DNA from: Pyrinomonadaceae bacterium
GTDB lineage: Bacteria; Acidobacteriota; Blastocatellia; Pyrinomonadales; Pyrinomonadaceae
Length of the DNA: 64,000 nucleotides
Reading direction: 5' to 3'
Assembly (NCBI GenBank): GCA_019694395.1
Contig: JAIBCC010000006.1
Location: 140,954-204,953, forward strand
The notes under the pieces were generated by a model. That model was not told the DNA's origin. It did not search any database and worked only from the letters and a program-made list of their open reading frames with translations. The position numbers were made by a program, and so were the translations under genes. This document shows positions 33,322 through 42,279 of the stretch, one piece after another; the first letter of the stretch is position 1, and each line of letters begins with the position of its first letter.

Positions 33322-33423
33322 TTTTGCTTAAAAAAATTGAAATTTTAGAACTGAAGCAAAGTAAATTTACATCAAAGTTTGAAAAAAGAAAATAGGGAAA
33401 TTGATAATAATTTTGAGGGAATT

Positions 33424-34581
33424 ATGAACGAAAAGAATCCATTAGGTTTAAAGAAAATACATCACGTCGAATTTTTTGTCGGCAATGCTAAACAAGCCGA
33501 ATTTTATTACCGCAATGCCTTCGGTTTTTCGCGGGTGGCGTATTCCGGCTTGGAAACGGGCAATCGTGATGCGACGAGCTATGTTTTACGGCAAAACCGC
33601 GTCAATTTTATTTTGACCACGCCTTTGCACGAAAAAACATTTGCTTCCGAGCATTTGAAAATTCACGGTGACGGCGTGCGCGACATCGCTTTCCAGGTTG
33701 AAGACTGCGACTACGCATTTAACGAAGCCGTCAAACGCGGCGCAAAAGTTTTTCAAGAACCACGCGATATTTCCGACGAAAACGGCAAAATCCGTTATGC
33801 CGCGATTCACACTTACGGCGACACAATTCATTCGCTGATCTCATATCAAGGCAACGCTTACGGCAAATCCGTTAGCAGCGGTTCAATGGCGGCGCAGCCT
33901 GCTTCCGAATACGTTTACAACGGAGCGTTTCTGCCGCATTTTGCACCGAGCGAAATCAAAGGCAAAGAAGTCGGCATCCAACTGATCGACCATATCGTCG
34001 GCAATGTCGAACTTGGCAAAATGAATCATTGGGCGGATTTTTACTCAAATGTTTTGGGCTTTCATCGCTACATTACTTTTGACGACAAAGACATTTCGAC
34101 TGAATATTCGGCATTGATGTCAATCGTAATGTCGGACGGCGGACACAATATCAAATTTCCGATCAACGAACCTGCCGAAGGAAAAGGCGGAAAATCGCAG
34201 ATTCAGGAATACATTGATTATTACAAATCCGCCGGAGTGCAGCACGTTGCTCTCTTGTGCAAAGACATTTTAAAAACGGTTGATAAATTACAAAAAAACG
34301 GCGTGGAATTTTTGCGTGTTCCCGATGAATATTACGAAGAAATTCCCGAAAGAGTCGGTGAAATTGACGAAAATATCGAAGATTTGAAACGTCTCGGATT
34401 ATTAGTTGACCGCGACGACGAAGGCTATTTACTGCAAATTTTCACCAAACCCGTCGAAGATCGTCCAACTGTTTTCTACGAAATTCTCCAACGCAAAGGC
34501 TGTAAAGGTTTTGGCAAAGGCAACTTCAAAGCATTGTTCGTTTCGATTGAAGAAGAGCAACGGCGACGCGGAAATTTATAA
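33424..34581 (+). CDS. hppD: 4-hydroxyphenylpyruvate dioxygenase
   Basis: Converts 4-hydroxyphenylpyruvate to homogentisate in tyrosine breakdown. The ATG at 33424 is preferred (GAGGGA five bases upstream) over a TTG at 33379; 385 aa is the normal length. Two vicinal-oxygen-chelate halves are present. The catalytic C-terminal half has iron ligands in LIDHIVGNVE, VQHVALLCKDI and FYEILQRKG, together with GYLLQIFTKP and GFGKGNFKALF. The substrate is the transamination product of tyrosine made by PhhA. No homogentisate dioxygenase is visible in the window. A second, nearly identical C-terminal tail is found 1.2 kb downstream. Confidence 0.95.
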   Translation: MNEKNPLGLKKIHHVEFFVGNAKQAEFYYRNAFGFSRVAYSGLETGNRDATSYVLRQNRVNFILTTPLHEKTFASEHLKIHGDGVRDIAFQVEDCDYAFNEAVKRGAKVFQEPRDISDENGKIRYAAIHTYGDTIHSLISYQGNAYGKSVSSGSMAAQPASEYVYNGAFLPHFAPSEIKGKEVGIQLIDHIVGNVELGKMNHWADFYSNVLGFHRYITFDDKDISTEYSALMSIVMSDGGHNIKFPINEPAEGKGGKSQIQEYIDYYKSAGVQHVALLCKDILKTVDKLQKNGVEFLRVPDEYYEEIPERVGEIDENIEDLKRLGLLVDRDDEGYLLQIFTKPVEDRPTVFYEILQRKGCKGFGKGNFKALFVSIEEEQRRRGNL

Positions 34582-34584
34582 GGT

Positions 34585-34654
34585 TTTTGCCACGAACAAA
34601 CACGAAAAGACACGAAAAATAATTCGTAGAAATTGCTACTAGTTCGTGGCAAAA
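34585..34654. repeat. CACGAA-family hairpin after hppD
   Basis: TTTTGCCACGAAC (34585-34597) and GTTCGTGGCAAAA (34642-34654) are perfect complementary arms of 13 bases. The loop has CACGAAAA tandem units. It lies four bases after the hppD stop and may end transcription. Confidence 0.7.
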
Positions 34655-34706
34655 TAATTTTGTGATATTAAAATTGAAAGACAAAAACTAAATCAAGGAG
34701 TTAGGA

Positions 34707-35705
34707 ATGATTAAAACAAAGCTATTTTCATATTTCATAATTCTTTTGATTCCTGCTTTTACTGTCTTTTCGCAATCCGAAGATTGGAAACAATACAGTT
34801 CTTCAATGTCTGGATTAAAAATAAACTATCCGTCGGATTGGAGATTGGAAGAATCTTTGGTCGGTAGAGCATGGCAATTAAGGTTTCTTTCACCTGGAAT
34901 TTGGGATGAAGATATTTCGGTAAACTCCTTTATTAATATTTGCATTCAGCCTGTCGGAAATATTTCGAACCCATCAAACTCTAATAGCGGATGCCGACAA
35001 CGCGATGACCATTTGTCTGATTCTTATAAAGATATAGTGGTTTTTGATGAAACCTTTGAAGTGAATGGTTTGAATATTCACAAAAAATCAACTACAGACA
35101 GATACAGACAAGAAAACACTTATATTTATGCTTTTTTTACCGCCGAAAATAAAGAGTTTTTGTTAAGCAGTTCATTTCCGAATCAATTCAATCTTAACAA
35201 ATATATTCCTGTCTTTGATAAAATGCTCAAAACTATTCAAGTCTTAAAAAAGAGAGAAAGTCTTACTTACAGAAATGATAAATATGATTTTGCCTTAACT
35301 TATCCGGCTACGTGGAAAAACTGTCCTATTTCCAACCTAAGTAAAAACGAGGAAGACATCCTCTTGCTTGTTCCCGAAGGAAGAGTTTGCAAAGGTGATA
35401 ATTACATTTCTGTATCAAGGATTTCTGCTTATTCCGGTGAATTAATGACAGGCTATCAGTTGCAAGATTTACTCAAAAAAAATGGATATTCAACAATTAT
35501 TCCTTTTTTGGATGGAAATTCAGCACAGGGAGAAAAAAAAGATGCGAATTATCTACAGATAGAAAACTATTTTTTCACAAACTATCTCTCAACTTACGAT
35601 TTATTAAGGATTTTTAGCAAAATTGAGTTAAAGGAAAAAACATTCCAAAAAGAAGCCAAAGAAATATTGTCCACAACTCAACGAGCCTTAAAAACAACGC
35701 AATAA
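34707..35705 (+). CDS. Secreted hypothetical protein, PsbP-like repeats
   Basis: 332 aa with a signal peptide (MIKTKLFSYFIILLIPAF, ending at VFSQ). The mature protein has two similar halves. The first opens with SSMSGLKINYPSDWRLEES and the second with RNDKYDFALTYPATWKNCP, the 'F(K/S)xxYPxxW' opening of PsbP/MOG1-fold domains found in many bacterial secreted proteins. AAGGAG six bases before the ATG is good. The gene lies between intact hppD and a relic of a second hppD tail, with base use more AT-rich than hppD, so it may have been inserted. Confidence 0.72.
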   Translation: MIKTKLFSYFIILLIPAFTVFSQSEDWKQYSSSMSGLKINYPSDWRLEESLVGRAWQLRFLSPGIWDEDISVNSFINICIQPVGNISNPSNSNSGCRQRDDHLSDSYKDIVVFDETFEVNGLNIHKKSTTDRYRQENTYIYAFFTAENKEFLLSSSFPNQFNLNKYIPVFDKMLKTIQVLKKRESLTYRNDKYDFALTYPATWKNCPISNLSKNEEDILLLVPEGRVCKGDNYISVSRISAYSGELMTGYQLQDLLKKNGYSTIIPFLDGNSAQGEKKDANYLQIENYFFTNYLSTYDLLRIFSKIELKEKTFQKEAKEILSTTQRALKTTQ

Positions 35706-35745
35706 AATTTTGATACCAACCACCAGCGAAAAAACATTTGAAAGT

Positions 35746-35805
35746 AACTTCAAGGTGCTATTTGTTTCGATTGAGGAAGAACAACGCAGACGCGGAAATT
35801 TATAA
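35746..35805 (+). pseudogene. Relic of a second hppD gene (last 19 codons plus stop)
   Basis: In frame: NFKVLFVSIEEEQRRRGNL and a stop. The intact hppD ends NFKALFVSIEEEQRRRGNL and a stop, so 18 of 19 residues are identical. At the DNA level eight of the 20 codons differ and only one of these changes the amino acid. The pattern shows long divergence under selection for the protein, so this is the end of a once functional paralogue and not a recent duplication. Similarity fades upstream of about 35730. There is no room for the rest of the gene. Confidence 0.85.
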
Positions 35806-35807
35806 AA

Positions 35808-36320
35808 CTAAGTTCTGAACCTAGAATAAGGACGGGGCGTATTTCCATGCGAAATATGCCTCATTCTGATTAATAATTCTGCTGCAGAATAGGCGTGTCG
35901 TATCCACGGATCGCAAACAACTGCGCTGGCTCCCCAGGTTCGCGGATCCTGTTCGTTTGAATTAGCTAGCCGATCAATTACAACAAAAGTATGGTCGCCG
36001 TTAGACAAACTCATATAATCCAAAGGGCGAATATGTTGGCGGATTAAATACCTCATTGCCACCGCAGATTGTTCGCCACAGTTTCCACAACGAAATCGTT
36101 CGGCTCTGTCTGCTAACTGTGCAATGGTTTGACCGTCGTGAATGGCACTGCTAACCATAGTTGCCGTTCTTTGGACAGTTACACACAAAAACGGAGTTCC
36201 CATAAAAGCTGATCCTTCAATATTGTCCTCGACCGAATTCCCGCGTCCGATTGATAAAGCATTTCTGGTATATTCAATTGCACTCCCGGCAAGTCCCAGA
36301 TTTGTGTTTAAATCTCCCAT
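35808..36320 (-). CDS. Putative Cys-His-Asp hydrolase (papain-like/transglutaminase-like)
   Basis: About 170 aa from the ATG at 36320; TTG codons further upstream (to 36362) are in frame and follow a GGAGG, so the start is unsure. The sequence has the spacing of a papain-like or transglutaminase-like triad: Cys in FRCGNCGEQSAVAM, His in NGDHTFVVIDR about 40 residues later, and Asp in AVVCDPW about 20 after that. C-terminal residues are basic and end SRFRT. No signal peptide is seen. This pattern occurs in type III effectors and polymorphic-toxin cysteine domains, but I cannot assign a family. It stops three bases from the hppD relic. Confidence 0.6.
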   Translation of the reverse strand: MGDLNTNLGLAGSAIEYTRNALSIGRGNSVEDNIEGSAFMGTPFLCVTVQRTATMVSSAIHDGQTIAQLADRAERFRCGNCGEQSAVAMRYLIRQHIRPLDYMSLSNGDHTFVVIDRLANSNEQDPRTWGASAVVCDPWIRHAYSAAELLIRMRHISHGNTPRPYSRFRT

Positions 36321-36556
36321 AATTTTTGTCGTTTGGACTTTCTCCAAACTTCCTCCAAACAATTACGCGAGAAATTTTTGCAAAAATTAGGATGCGGGAA
36401 AATTTTTTTAAAAATTAATCAAATGATTTTCTACTTTGATTAAAAAAACTAGTTTTGAAAATTATTCCCGTGCTTATTTTCCGATAACTATTAACAAACC
36501 ATTCTTGGATGCGGTATCATTCTAAAAGACACAATTTGCTTGAGAAATTTTAATTT

Positions 36557-36916
36557 ATGGCAGAATCAATAAATCGTTACTTTCAATTTTTGCAATCATC
36601 GAGCGGTGCACGTCCTTCGGGAAAGTTGTGGTATCCGGCGGCTGATGTTTATCAAACCCCAGAAGGATGGCTGGTCAAAGTCGAATTAGCAGGAGTTTCC
36701 GCCGAGGACATCGAGATCGAAGTCGAAGGAAAGAATCTGAACATCGCCGGAACCCGCAAAGATAATTTTTGTCAAAAAGGCATCTCTTATCATCAAATGG
36801 AAATAACGTATAGCCGTTTTGAAAAAAATCTGGAATTTCCCGATGTCATTGACAATGCTAAGCTTGAGCATAATTACGAAAACGGTTTGTTGTTGATTTA
36901 TTTGAGGAAAAAGTAA
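36557..36916 (+). CDS. Hsp20/alpha-crystallin small heat-shock protein
   Basis: 119 aa with a short N-terminal arm, then the alpha-crystallin domain: YPAADVYQTPEGWLVKVELAG at about 26-46, SAEDIEIEVEGKNLNIAG, YSRFEKNLEFPDVID, and a C-terminal GLLLIYLRKK in place of the usual IxI tail. ATP-independent holdase chaperone. Its stop overlaps the start of the Uma2-type gene by one base (TAATG), so the two are translationally coupled. No heat-shock operator such as CIRCE is visible upstream. Confidence 0.92.
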   Translation: MAESINRYFQFLQSSSGARPSGKLWYPAADVYQTPEGWLVKVELAGVSAEDIEIEVEGKNLNIAGTRKDNFCQKGISYHQMEITYSRFEKNLEFPDVIDNAKLEHNYENGLLLIYLRKK

Positions 36917-37608
36917 TGCCCGAAATTTTAGAATCAACCAAAATACGACCTTTTCCGATTCCCGCATCGGAAAATTACTATTCATCCAGCCCCCCCAAAC
37001 AGGAAACTATTTATCCTGAACAAAGGGAGGACGATATGGGTGAAACATCCATTCACGCAAAACTAATCAACAAACTTTTAGCAATACTTTTGTATTATTT
37101 TGAAAAACGGACAGACGTATTTCTTTCGGGGAATATGAACCTTTATTACGAAGAAGATAATCCCAATAAGTGGTATGCACCTGATTTGCTCATTGCGTTT
37201 GGGGTAAAAAATCACGAGCGTTCGAGCTATCAAATTTGGAAAGAAGAGGTTTTCCCCCAAGTGATTTTTGAAGTTGCTTCGGAACGGACTTGGAAGACAG
37301 ATATTAGCGAAAAATTAGAGTTTTACAGCCAACAAGGTGTCGAAGAATACTACATTCTTGACCCCGAATTCGCCTATTTGCCCGCGCCAATGCTGGCATT
37401 CCATCATGAGAACGGAAGACTGTTATCTTCAACAATTAAAGACGATAGAATCTTTTCGCCGCGTTTGGGATTAGAGATTGTCCGCACGGAAAAGGATTTT
37501 CGTCTTTTTGATCCGAACACAAATGAATTTTTACATAATTTAGAAGAAGCCGAGGCGGAAATTAAAAGATTAAAAGCAGAAATTGAAAGATTAAAAGCAT
37601 CAAAATAA
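36916..37608 (+). CDS. Uma2-family putative endonuclease (DUF820)
   Basis: 230 aa. The restriction-endonuclease-like core includes GNMNLYYEEDNPNKWYAPDL around residue 75 with the conserved APD, PQVIFEVASERTWKTDISEK with the E-x-S motif and following Lys, and KLEFYSQQGVEEYYILDPE. An N-terminal PIPASENYYSS and a C-terminal coiled coil of Ile/Leu-Lys-Ala-Glu repeats (EIKRLKAEIERLKAS) frame it. Cellular role of this expanded family is not settled. It overlaps the hsp20 stop by one base, which is an unusual pairing. Confidence 0.88.
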   Translation: MPEILESTKIRPFPIPASENYYSSSPPKQETIYPEQREDDMGETSIHAKLINKLLAILLYYFEKRTDVFLSGNMNLYYEEDNPNKWYAPDLLIAFGVKNHERSSYQIWKEEVFPQVIFEVASERTWKTDISEKLEFYSQQGVEEYYILDPEFAYLPAPMLAFHHENGRLLSSTIKDDRIFSPRLGLEIVRTEKDFRLFDPNTNEFLHNLEEAEAEIKRLKAEIERLKASK

Positions 37609-37641
37609 GAGTTTATGGCAGAAAAATTTATACAACCTGAG

Positions 37642-38322
37642 ATGAAAATTCTGGTTTTAATTACAACTTTTTTATGTTTGTCAGTAAATTTTTTTGCTCA
37701 ACAAACTAATATTGAGACCTTGATCAAAGCGGCTCAAGCTATAAGAGCCAAAGGCGAAGTAAGACTTCAGGTAAATGTAGATGCTAATGGCAAAGCTATT
37801 TCAGCTAAAACAGATAGTCAAATACCTTTTCTGAAAATAGTTGCTGAAAGAATAGCTTTGGAATTGCAATTTGAAAAAAGTGAATCCATAGCCCCGCATA
37901 TAGAGGATTTAATTGTGAATTTCTCTGATGGTGAGTGGAAAATAATAGATGAAAGTGAAGCAGAACTTAGCTATGGTTTTAGAACAAAATTTTCACCTCC
38001 TTCAAGAGTAGATGTTTTTTTTGACACTTTTGTTCCAAAGAGATTATTGCTTCCTCGTGAAAATGGAGTAGTCAAACCTGAGTATTGTGAGTTGCATAAA
38101 GTTTTGATGAAAACAGAAGTTTTGCCAATCGGTTACGGCTTAAGAGTATGGAACGATGAGAATTTTGGGAAAAAGTATGAAAAAGCAGAAAATAAATTAT
38201 TTCGCAACGCCAATTCAGAAATCGGTGGTGGTTGCGTAGATAATGGAATTAAAGAACAGGAAACATATTTTTGCGAAATTTGTAGAATGAAGCGTAAAGA
38301 ATGGCTTCAAAAAAATCACTAA
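37642..38322 (+). CDS. Secreted TonB-C-like protein with Cys-rich tail
   Basis: About 226 aa. The ATG at 37642 opens directly into a signal peptide (MKILVLITTFLCLSVNFFAQ); an in-frame ATG at 37615 would add nine polar residues. Residues 25-95 form a shortened TonB-C-like domain (GEVRLQVNVDANGKAISAKT, then LKIVAERIALELQFEKS). The C-terminal part has EYCELHKVLMKTEVLPIGYG and near the end YFCEICRMKRKEW, a Cys-x2-His plus Cys-x2-Cys pattern that could bind a metal. Similar to the N-terminal half of the 10252-10944 product. Function unknown. Confidence 0.7.
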   Translation: MKILVLITTFLCLSVNFFAQQTNIETLIKAAQAIRAKGEVRLQVNVDANGKAISAKTDSQIPFLKIVAERIALELQFEKSESIAPHIEDLIVNFSDGEWKIIDESEAELSYGFRTKFSPPSRVDVFFDTFVPKRLLLPRENGVVKPEYCELHKVLMKTEVLPIGYGLRVWNDENFGKKYEKAENKLFRNANSEIGGGCVDNGIKEQETYFCEICRMKRKEWLQKNH

Positions 38323-38327
38323 ATTTT

Positions 38328-40781
38328 ATGGCTGAAAATACTGAAAAAACAACACAGAATCTCGAAAATGAAGAACCTGAGCGACTTGAGATTGCAGTTT
38401 TGCCCTTGCAAAGCACCACACTTTTCCCGGACACCGTTGTTCCTCTGACAGTTGGCAGACCACGCTCTTTGCAGGCGGTTGAGGCGGCGTTAGGAACAGC
38501 AGAAAAATTTATTTGCTGTATCACCTTAAGGACGGAAGATGTCACCGGACAAGACGCGAAAACTAAGGATTTATTTGAGATTGGAACGATTGTCAATATC
38601 AAGCGGATGATGCGGGCAGATGAAACGATGCAGCTAATCGTGCAAGGGATTGACCGCGTTAAAGTTCTCGAATGGACACAGGAACAGCCTTATCTCAAGG
38701 CTAAAGTTGAAGTTTTACCGGATTTAGTTGTTAAGGATGAAGAAGAAGTCGAAGCCTTAAAACGCAGCGTTCAAGGCTTAATACAGGAAGCTTTGGCAAT
38801 GCTTCCGAATGTTCCGCCCGAAATTCGGATGGCGGTTCTATCAAATAATGATCCGGTTCAACTAACCTATTTTTTAGCTTCCGTTTTGGATTTGGGCGTA
38901 GAAAACGAGCAAAAAATGCTTGAATCAAATACGGTTGACGAATTGCTTTCGCTTGCCTACCGATTTTTGACCCGCGAAGTCGAAATTATGCAAATTCGTT
39001 CAAAAATTGCCAACGATGCTCAGGGCGAAATGGACAAAGCACAGCGTGAATATATTCTTCGTCAGCAGAAAAGGGCGATTGAAAAAGAACTTGGCGAAGA
39101 TGACAGCGGAGAAAAAGCCGAAGCCTCACAATTACGCGAGCGTCTTGGTCAAACCGATTTACCCGAAGAAGTTCGTAAAGAAGCAGAGCGCGAACTTAAG
39201 CGAATGGAAAGTTTGCCGCAAGCCGCGCCTGATTATCATGTTATTCGCACTTATCTGGAATATATTCTTGATTTGCCGTGGAAAAAAGCCAGCGAAGATA
39301 AACTTGATCTAAACGAAGCCCGCCGCATTTTGGACGAAGACCATTATGGTTTGGAGGACATCAAGGAAAGAATTCTGGAATCACTTGCCGTGGTCAAACT
39401 GCGTCCTGATTCAAAAAGTCCGATAATTTTATTCGTCGGACCTCCGGGAGTCGGTAAAACTTCGCTTGGACGTTCGATTGCGCGGGCATTAGGTCGGGAA
39501 TTTGAAAGGATCAGCTTAGGCGGAGTTCGTGACGAAGCCGAATTGCGTGGACACCGCCGCACTTATGTTGGGGCGATGCCGGGTAGATTAATTCAAACTT
39601 TGCGACGGGTCGGCGTTAATAATCCAGTCATAATGCTCGATGAAATTGACAAAATGGGAAATGATTTTCGCGGCGATCCGGCGGCGGCACTGTTGGAAAT
39701 TCTTGACCCGCAACAGAATCATACTTTCCGCGACCATTATTTGGATTTGCCGTTTGATTTGTCCAAGGTTTTCTTTATTGCCACAGCAAATCAGCTGGGA
39801 CCAATTCCGATGCCTTTGCGCGACAGAATGGAAATCATTCAACTGGCAGGTTACAGCGATAGGGAAAAACTCAGCATTGCCAAACAATATCTGGTTCCGC
39901 GCCAAGTCAAAGAAAACGGTTTGCAGCCTGATCAATTTGAAATTATAGACGAAGCAATAAATCTCCTGACTTCGCGCTACACACGCGAGGCAGGAGTGCG
40001 CCAACTTGAAAGAACAATTGGAAATCTGGCGCGAAAAGTGGCTCTGAAAGTCGCTCAGGGAGAAGCAATTAAAGTTACAATTACGCCCGAAGCTGTTAAA
40101 ACTTTTCTCGGTGCGCCGCGTTTTTATCCCGAAGAAGCCCGCAAAGAACTTCCGGCAGGAGTGGCAACCGGAATGGCTTGGACGGAAATGGGCGGTGAAG
40201 TTCTTTTTATCGAAGCTACAATGCTGCCCGGAAGCGGCGGTTTGATCTTAAGCGGACAGCTCGGTGATGTGATGAAAGAATCAGCGCAAGCTGCCCGCAG
40301 TTATCTATGGTCACACGCTACGGAATTTGGACTTGATCCAAAGCTGATCAAGGAAAACGGAGTTCACATCCACGTTCCCGCCGGAGCAATTCCTAAAGAC
40401 GGTCCAAGTGCTGGCGTGACCATGGCATCCGCTTTGGCTTCGCTTTACACTGGTCGGAAGGTGCGTAACGATACGGCAATGACCGGCGAAATTACGCTTT
40501 CAGGATTGGTTTTTCCGGTCGGCGGAATTAAGGAAAAAGTTCTGGCGGCGCATCGGGCAGGAATTCGCCGGATTGTTTTACCTGCCCGCAATGAGGCAGA
40601 CACGGAAGAAATCCCGGAAGAAGTTCGCAATGATCTGGAAATCATTCCGGCAACACGAATTGGCGAAGTTTTGGAAGCAACTTTGGAAAAAGAGGTGACA
40701 CAGCCGCCGGAAGTTGTTCCGCACTTTGAAAGTTCTACTCAAAATGCGGAACATTTGAATATGAAAGACTCGCTCGAATAA
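38328..40781 (+). CDS. lon: ATP-dependent protease Lon
   Basis: 817 aa from the ATG at 38328; an in-frame ATG at 38301 overlapping the previous gene is possible. N-terminal substrate domain ([20 protein letters not shown]), coiled region, AAA+ module with Walker [12 protein letters not shown] near residue 370, Walker B ILDEIDK-like MLDEIDKMG, and a C-terminal S16 domain with catalytic Ser in [12 protein letters not shown] near 692 and Lys in [14 protein letters not shown] near 734. A complete bacterial LonA. It degrades damaged and regulatory proteins. Hsp20 two genes upstream gives the region a stress-response flavour. A strong terminator follows. Confidence 0.96.
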   Translation: MAENTEKTTQNLENEEPERLEIAVLPLQSTTLFPDTVVPLTVGRPRSLQAVEAALGTAEKFICCITLRTEDVTGQDAKTKDLFEIGTIVNIKRMMRADETMQLIVQGIDRVKVLEWTQEQPYLKAKVEVLPDLVVKDEEEVEALKRSVQGLIQEALAMLPNVPPEIRMAVLSNNDPVQLTYFLASVLDLGVENEQKMLESNTVDELLSLAYRFLTREVEIMQIRSKIANDAQGEMDKAQREYILRQQKRAIEKELGEDDSGEKAEASQLRERLGQTDLPEEVRKEAERELKRMESLPQAAPDYHVIRTYLEYILDLPWKKASEDKLDLNEARRILDEDHYGLEDIKERILESLAVVKLRPDSKSPIILFVGPPGVGKTSLGRSIARALGREFERISLGGVRDEAELRGHRRTYVGAMPGRLIQTLRRVGVNNPVIMLDEIDKMGNDFRGDPAAALLEILDPQQNHTFRDHYLDLPFDLSKVFFIATANQLGPIPMPLRDRMEIIQLAGYSDREKLSIAKQYLVPRQVKENGLQPDQFEIIDEAINLLTSRYTREAGVRQLERTIGNLARKVALKVAQGEAIKVTITPEAVKTFLGAPRFYPEEARKELPAGVATGMAWTEMGGEVLFIEATMLPGSGGLILSGQLGDVMKESAQAARSYLWSHATEFGLDPKLIKENGVHIHVPAGAIPKDGPSAGVTMASALASLYTGRKVRNDTAMTGEITLSGLVFPVGGIKEKVLAAHRAGIRRIVLPARNEADTEEIPEEVRNDLEIIPATRIGEVLEATLEKEVTQPPEVVPHFESSTQNAEHLNMKDSLE

Positions 40782-40802
40782 AAATTTTACATCTAAAAAT
40801 CG

Positions 40803-40848
40803 TGGACAGCAGAGTGATTTTTTTCAATTGCTGTCCATTATTTTTTTT
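40803..40848 (+). terminator. Rho-independent terminator of lon
   Basis: TGGACAGCA (40803-40811) pairs perfectly with TGCTGTCCA (40829-40837), followed by TT A TTTTTTTT. It lies 21 bases after the lon stop. Confidence 0.92.
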
Positions 40849-41139
40849 AACGGTAATTTTTTCAAAAAAACTGTAATTTTTTGCTGAAATTTGGACAAAT
40901 TAGACATTTTTTGAGTTGAAATTTAACAAAATGAAAAAAAATGCAAAAACTGTGCATTTTCAGTAGAAAATTTGTAGGAAAAAGGTATATCCTAAATAGT
41001 TTAGAACTGTTGCTGGATTGCCTTTCTCGAATCCATACTCAAATCCCCCGTTGAGGTGTAGGTTGGGAGCAATTTTCCTGGTTATGCAGTTGTGCAAATT
41101 TTTTTTGAGAGTTTATTTTTAGAATACGGAATTGAGTTA
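40849..41139 (+). promoter_or_regulatory. mreB upstream region
   Basis: About 290 non-coding bases between the lon terminator and mreB. The first 110 are very AT-rich with A and T tracts, which would suit a promoter upstream element. The last 100 are of average composition and contain a small hairpin (CTCAA, then TTGAG around 41040-41057) that could be a structured leader. I cannot place the start site, and I recognise no riboswitch. Confidence 0.35.
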
Positions 41140-42189
41140 ATGGCATTACCAAAATCATTATTTAGTTTATTTTCGAGCGATTTGGCGATTGACCTCGGCA
41201 CAGCGAACACGCTTGTTTATGCCAAAGGTCGCGGAATCGTAGTTTCAGAACCTTCTATTGTTGCAATCAATAAAGTTACTAATCAAGTTGAAGCTGTTGG
41301 ACGGGATGCAAAAGAAATGCTCGGCAGAACTCCCGGCAACATCGTAGCAATTCGTCCGATGAAAGACGGTGTAATTGCTAATTTTGAAGTGACCGAAAAA
41401 ATGCTTCAACATTTTATCCGCAAAGCTCATAACGGAAAATCTTGGGTGCGTCCGCGTGTAGTTATCGGAATCCCTTCGGAAATTACCCAGGTTGAACGCC
41501 GCGCCGTGGAAGACTCTGCGTATCGTGCCAAGGCGAGCGAAGTTTATTTGGTCGAAGAAGCGATGGCAGCGGCAATCGGCGCAGGTTTACCGATTACCGA
41601 ACCACACGGAAATATGGTGGTTGACATCGGCGGCGGAACAACTGACATTGCAGTTATTTCTCTTTCGGGTATCGTTTATTCGCGTGCTGTTCGCATTGCG
41701 GGTAACGAAATGGATGAAGCCATTACACAATACATCAAGCGTAAATACAATCTGCTGATCGGTGAAAGAACTGCCGAAGCCATTAAGATCGCGCTTGGTT
41801 CAGGATTCCCGTTAGATGAACCTCTTTCGATGGAAGTTCGCGGTCGAAATTTGATTGAAGGTATTCCTAAAACCATTACTATTACGGACGAAGAAATCCG
41901 CGAAGCTCTCTCTGATGCCATTGCAACAATCGTCAATGCTGTCCGTGTAGCCCTTGAACGAACTCCGCCTGAACTTTCAGCCGATATTGTTGAACGCGGA
42001 ATTGTTTTGACCGGCGGCGGTGCATTACTGAAAAATCTCGACAAGCGTTTGATGATTGAAACAGGTCTCCCCGTAGTTATTGCCGATGACCCCCTTTCGA
42101 GCGTTGTGCTTGGCACTGGCAAAATGCTTTCGGATTTTGAACTCCTGAAGCGTGTCAAGTGGGACAATTCATTAATGACAGGTAGTTAA
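41140..42189 (+). CDS. mreB: Rod-shape actin MreB
   Basis: 349 aa from the ATG at 41140 ([20 protein letters not shown]), preferred over a GTG at 41092. The N-terminal amphipathic helix for membrane binding is followed by phosphate-1 [10 protein letters not shown], connect-1/phosphate-2 [14 protein letters not shown] and the adenosine motif [10 protein letters not shown]. Bacterial actin that forms membrane-bound filaments and directs elongation with MreC, MreD, RodA and PBP2, all encoded downstream in the usual order. A hairpin repeat separates it from mreC, which may lower expression of the later genes relative to MreB. Confidence 0.97.
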   Translation: MALPKSLFSLFSSDLAIDLGTANTLVYAKGRGIVVSEPSIVAINKVTNQVEAVGRDAKEMLGRTPGNIVAIRPMKDGVIANFEVTEKMLQHFIRKAHNGKSWVRPRVVIGIPSEITQVERRAVEDSAYRAKASEVYLVEEAMAAAIGAGLPITEPHGNMVVDIGGGTTDIAVISLSGIVYSRAVRIAGNEMDEAITQYIKRKYNLLIGERTAEAIKIALGSGFPLDEPLSMEVRGRNLIEGIPKTITITDEEIREALSDAIATIVNAVRVALERTPPELSADIVERGIVLTGGGALLKNLDKRLMIETGLPVVIADDPLSSVVLGTGKMLSDFELLKRVKWDNSLMTGS

Positions 42190-42275
42190 GTTTTGGAAGT
42201 TTTGGAAGTTTTGGAAGTTTTGACAGTTGAGTCACTTCCTAAACTTTCTCAACTTTCTCAACTTCCTAAACTTTA
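42189..42275. repeat. TTTTGGAAG tandem/inverted repeat between mreB and mreC
   Basis: Three to four copies of GTTTTGGAA/GTTTTGA with nine-base period are followed by the complementary ACTTCCTAAACTTTC and TCAACTTTC iterations. The right arm ends five bases before the mreC ATG, and the only AAGGA there directly abuts the ATG. Same family as 15941-16035. Confidence 0.75.
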
Positions 42276-42279
42276 AGGA

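Noticed and set aside
36363..36556. Heat-shock operator (CIRCE-like) before hsp20
   Set aside because: No TTAGCACTC/GAGTGCTAA inverted repeat is present.
39588..40004. 138-codon minus-strand ORF inside lon
   Set aside because: It is antisense to the conserved AAA+ region of lon and has no ribosome-binding site.
41010..41080. TCGAATCC word upstream of mreB suggesting a tRNA T-arm
   Set aside because: No cloverleaf can be formed and no acceptor or anticodon stem is present.
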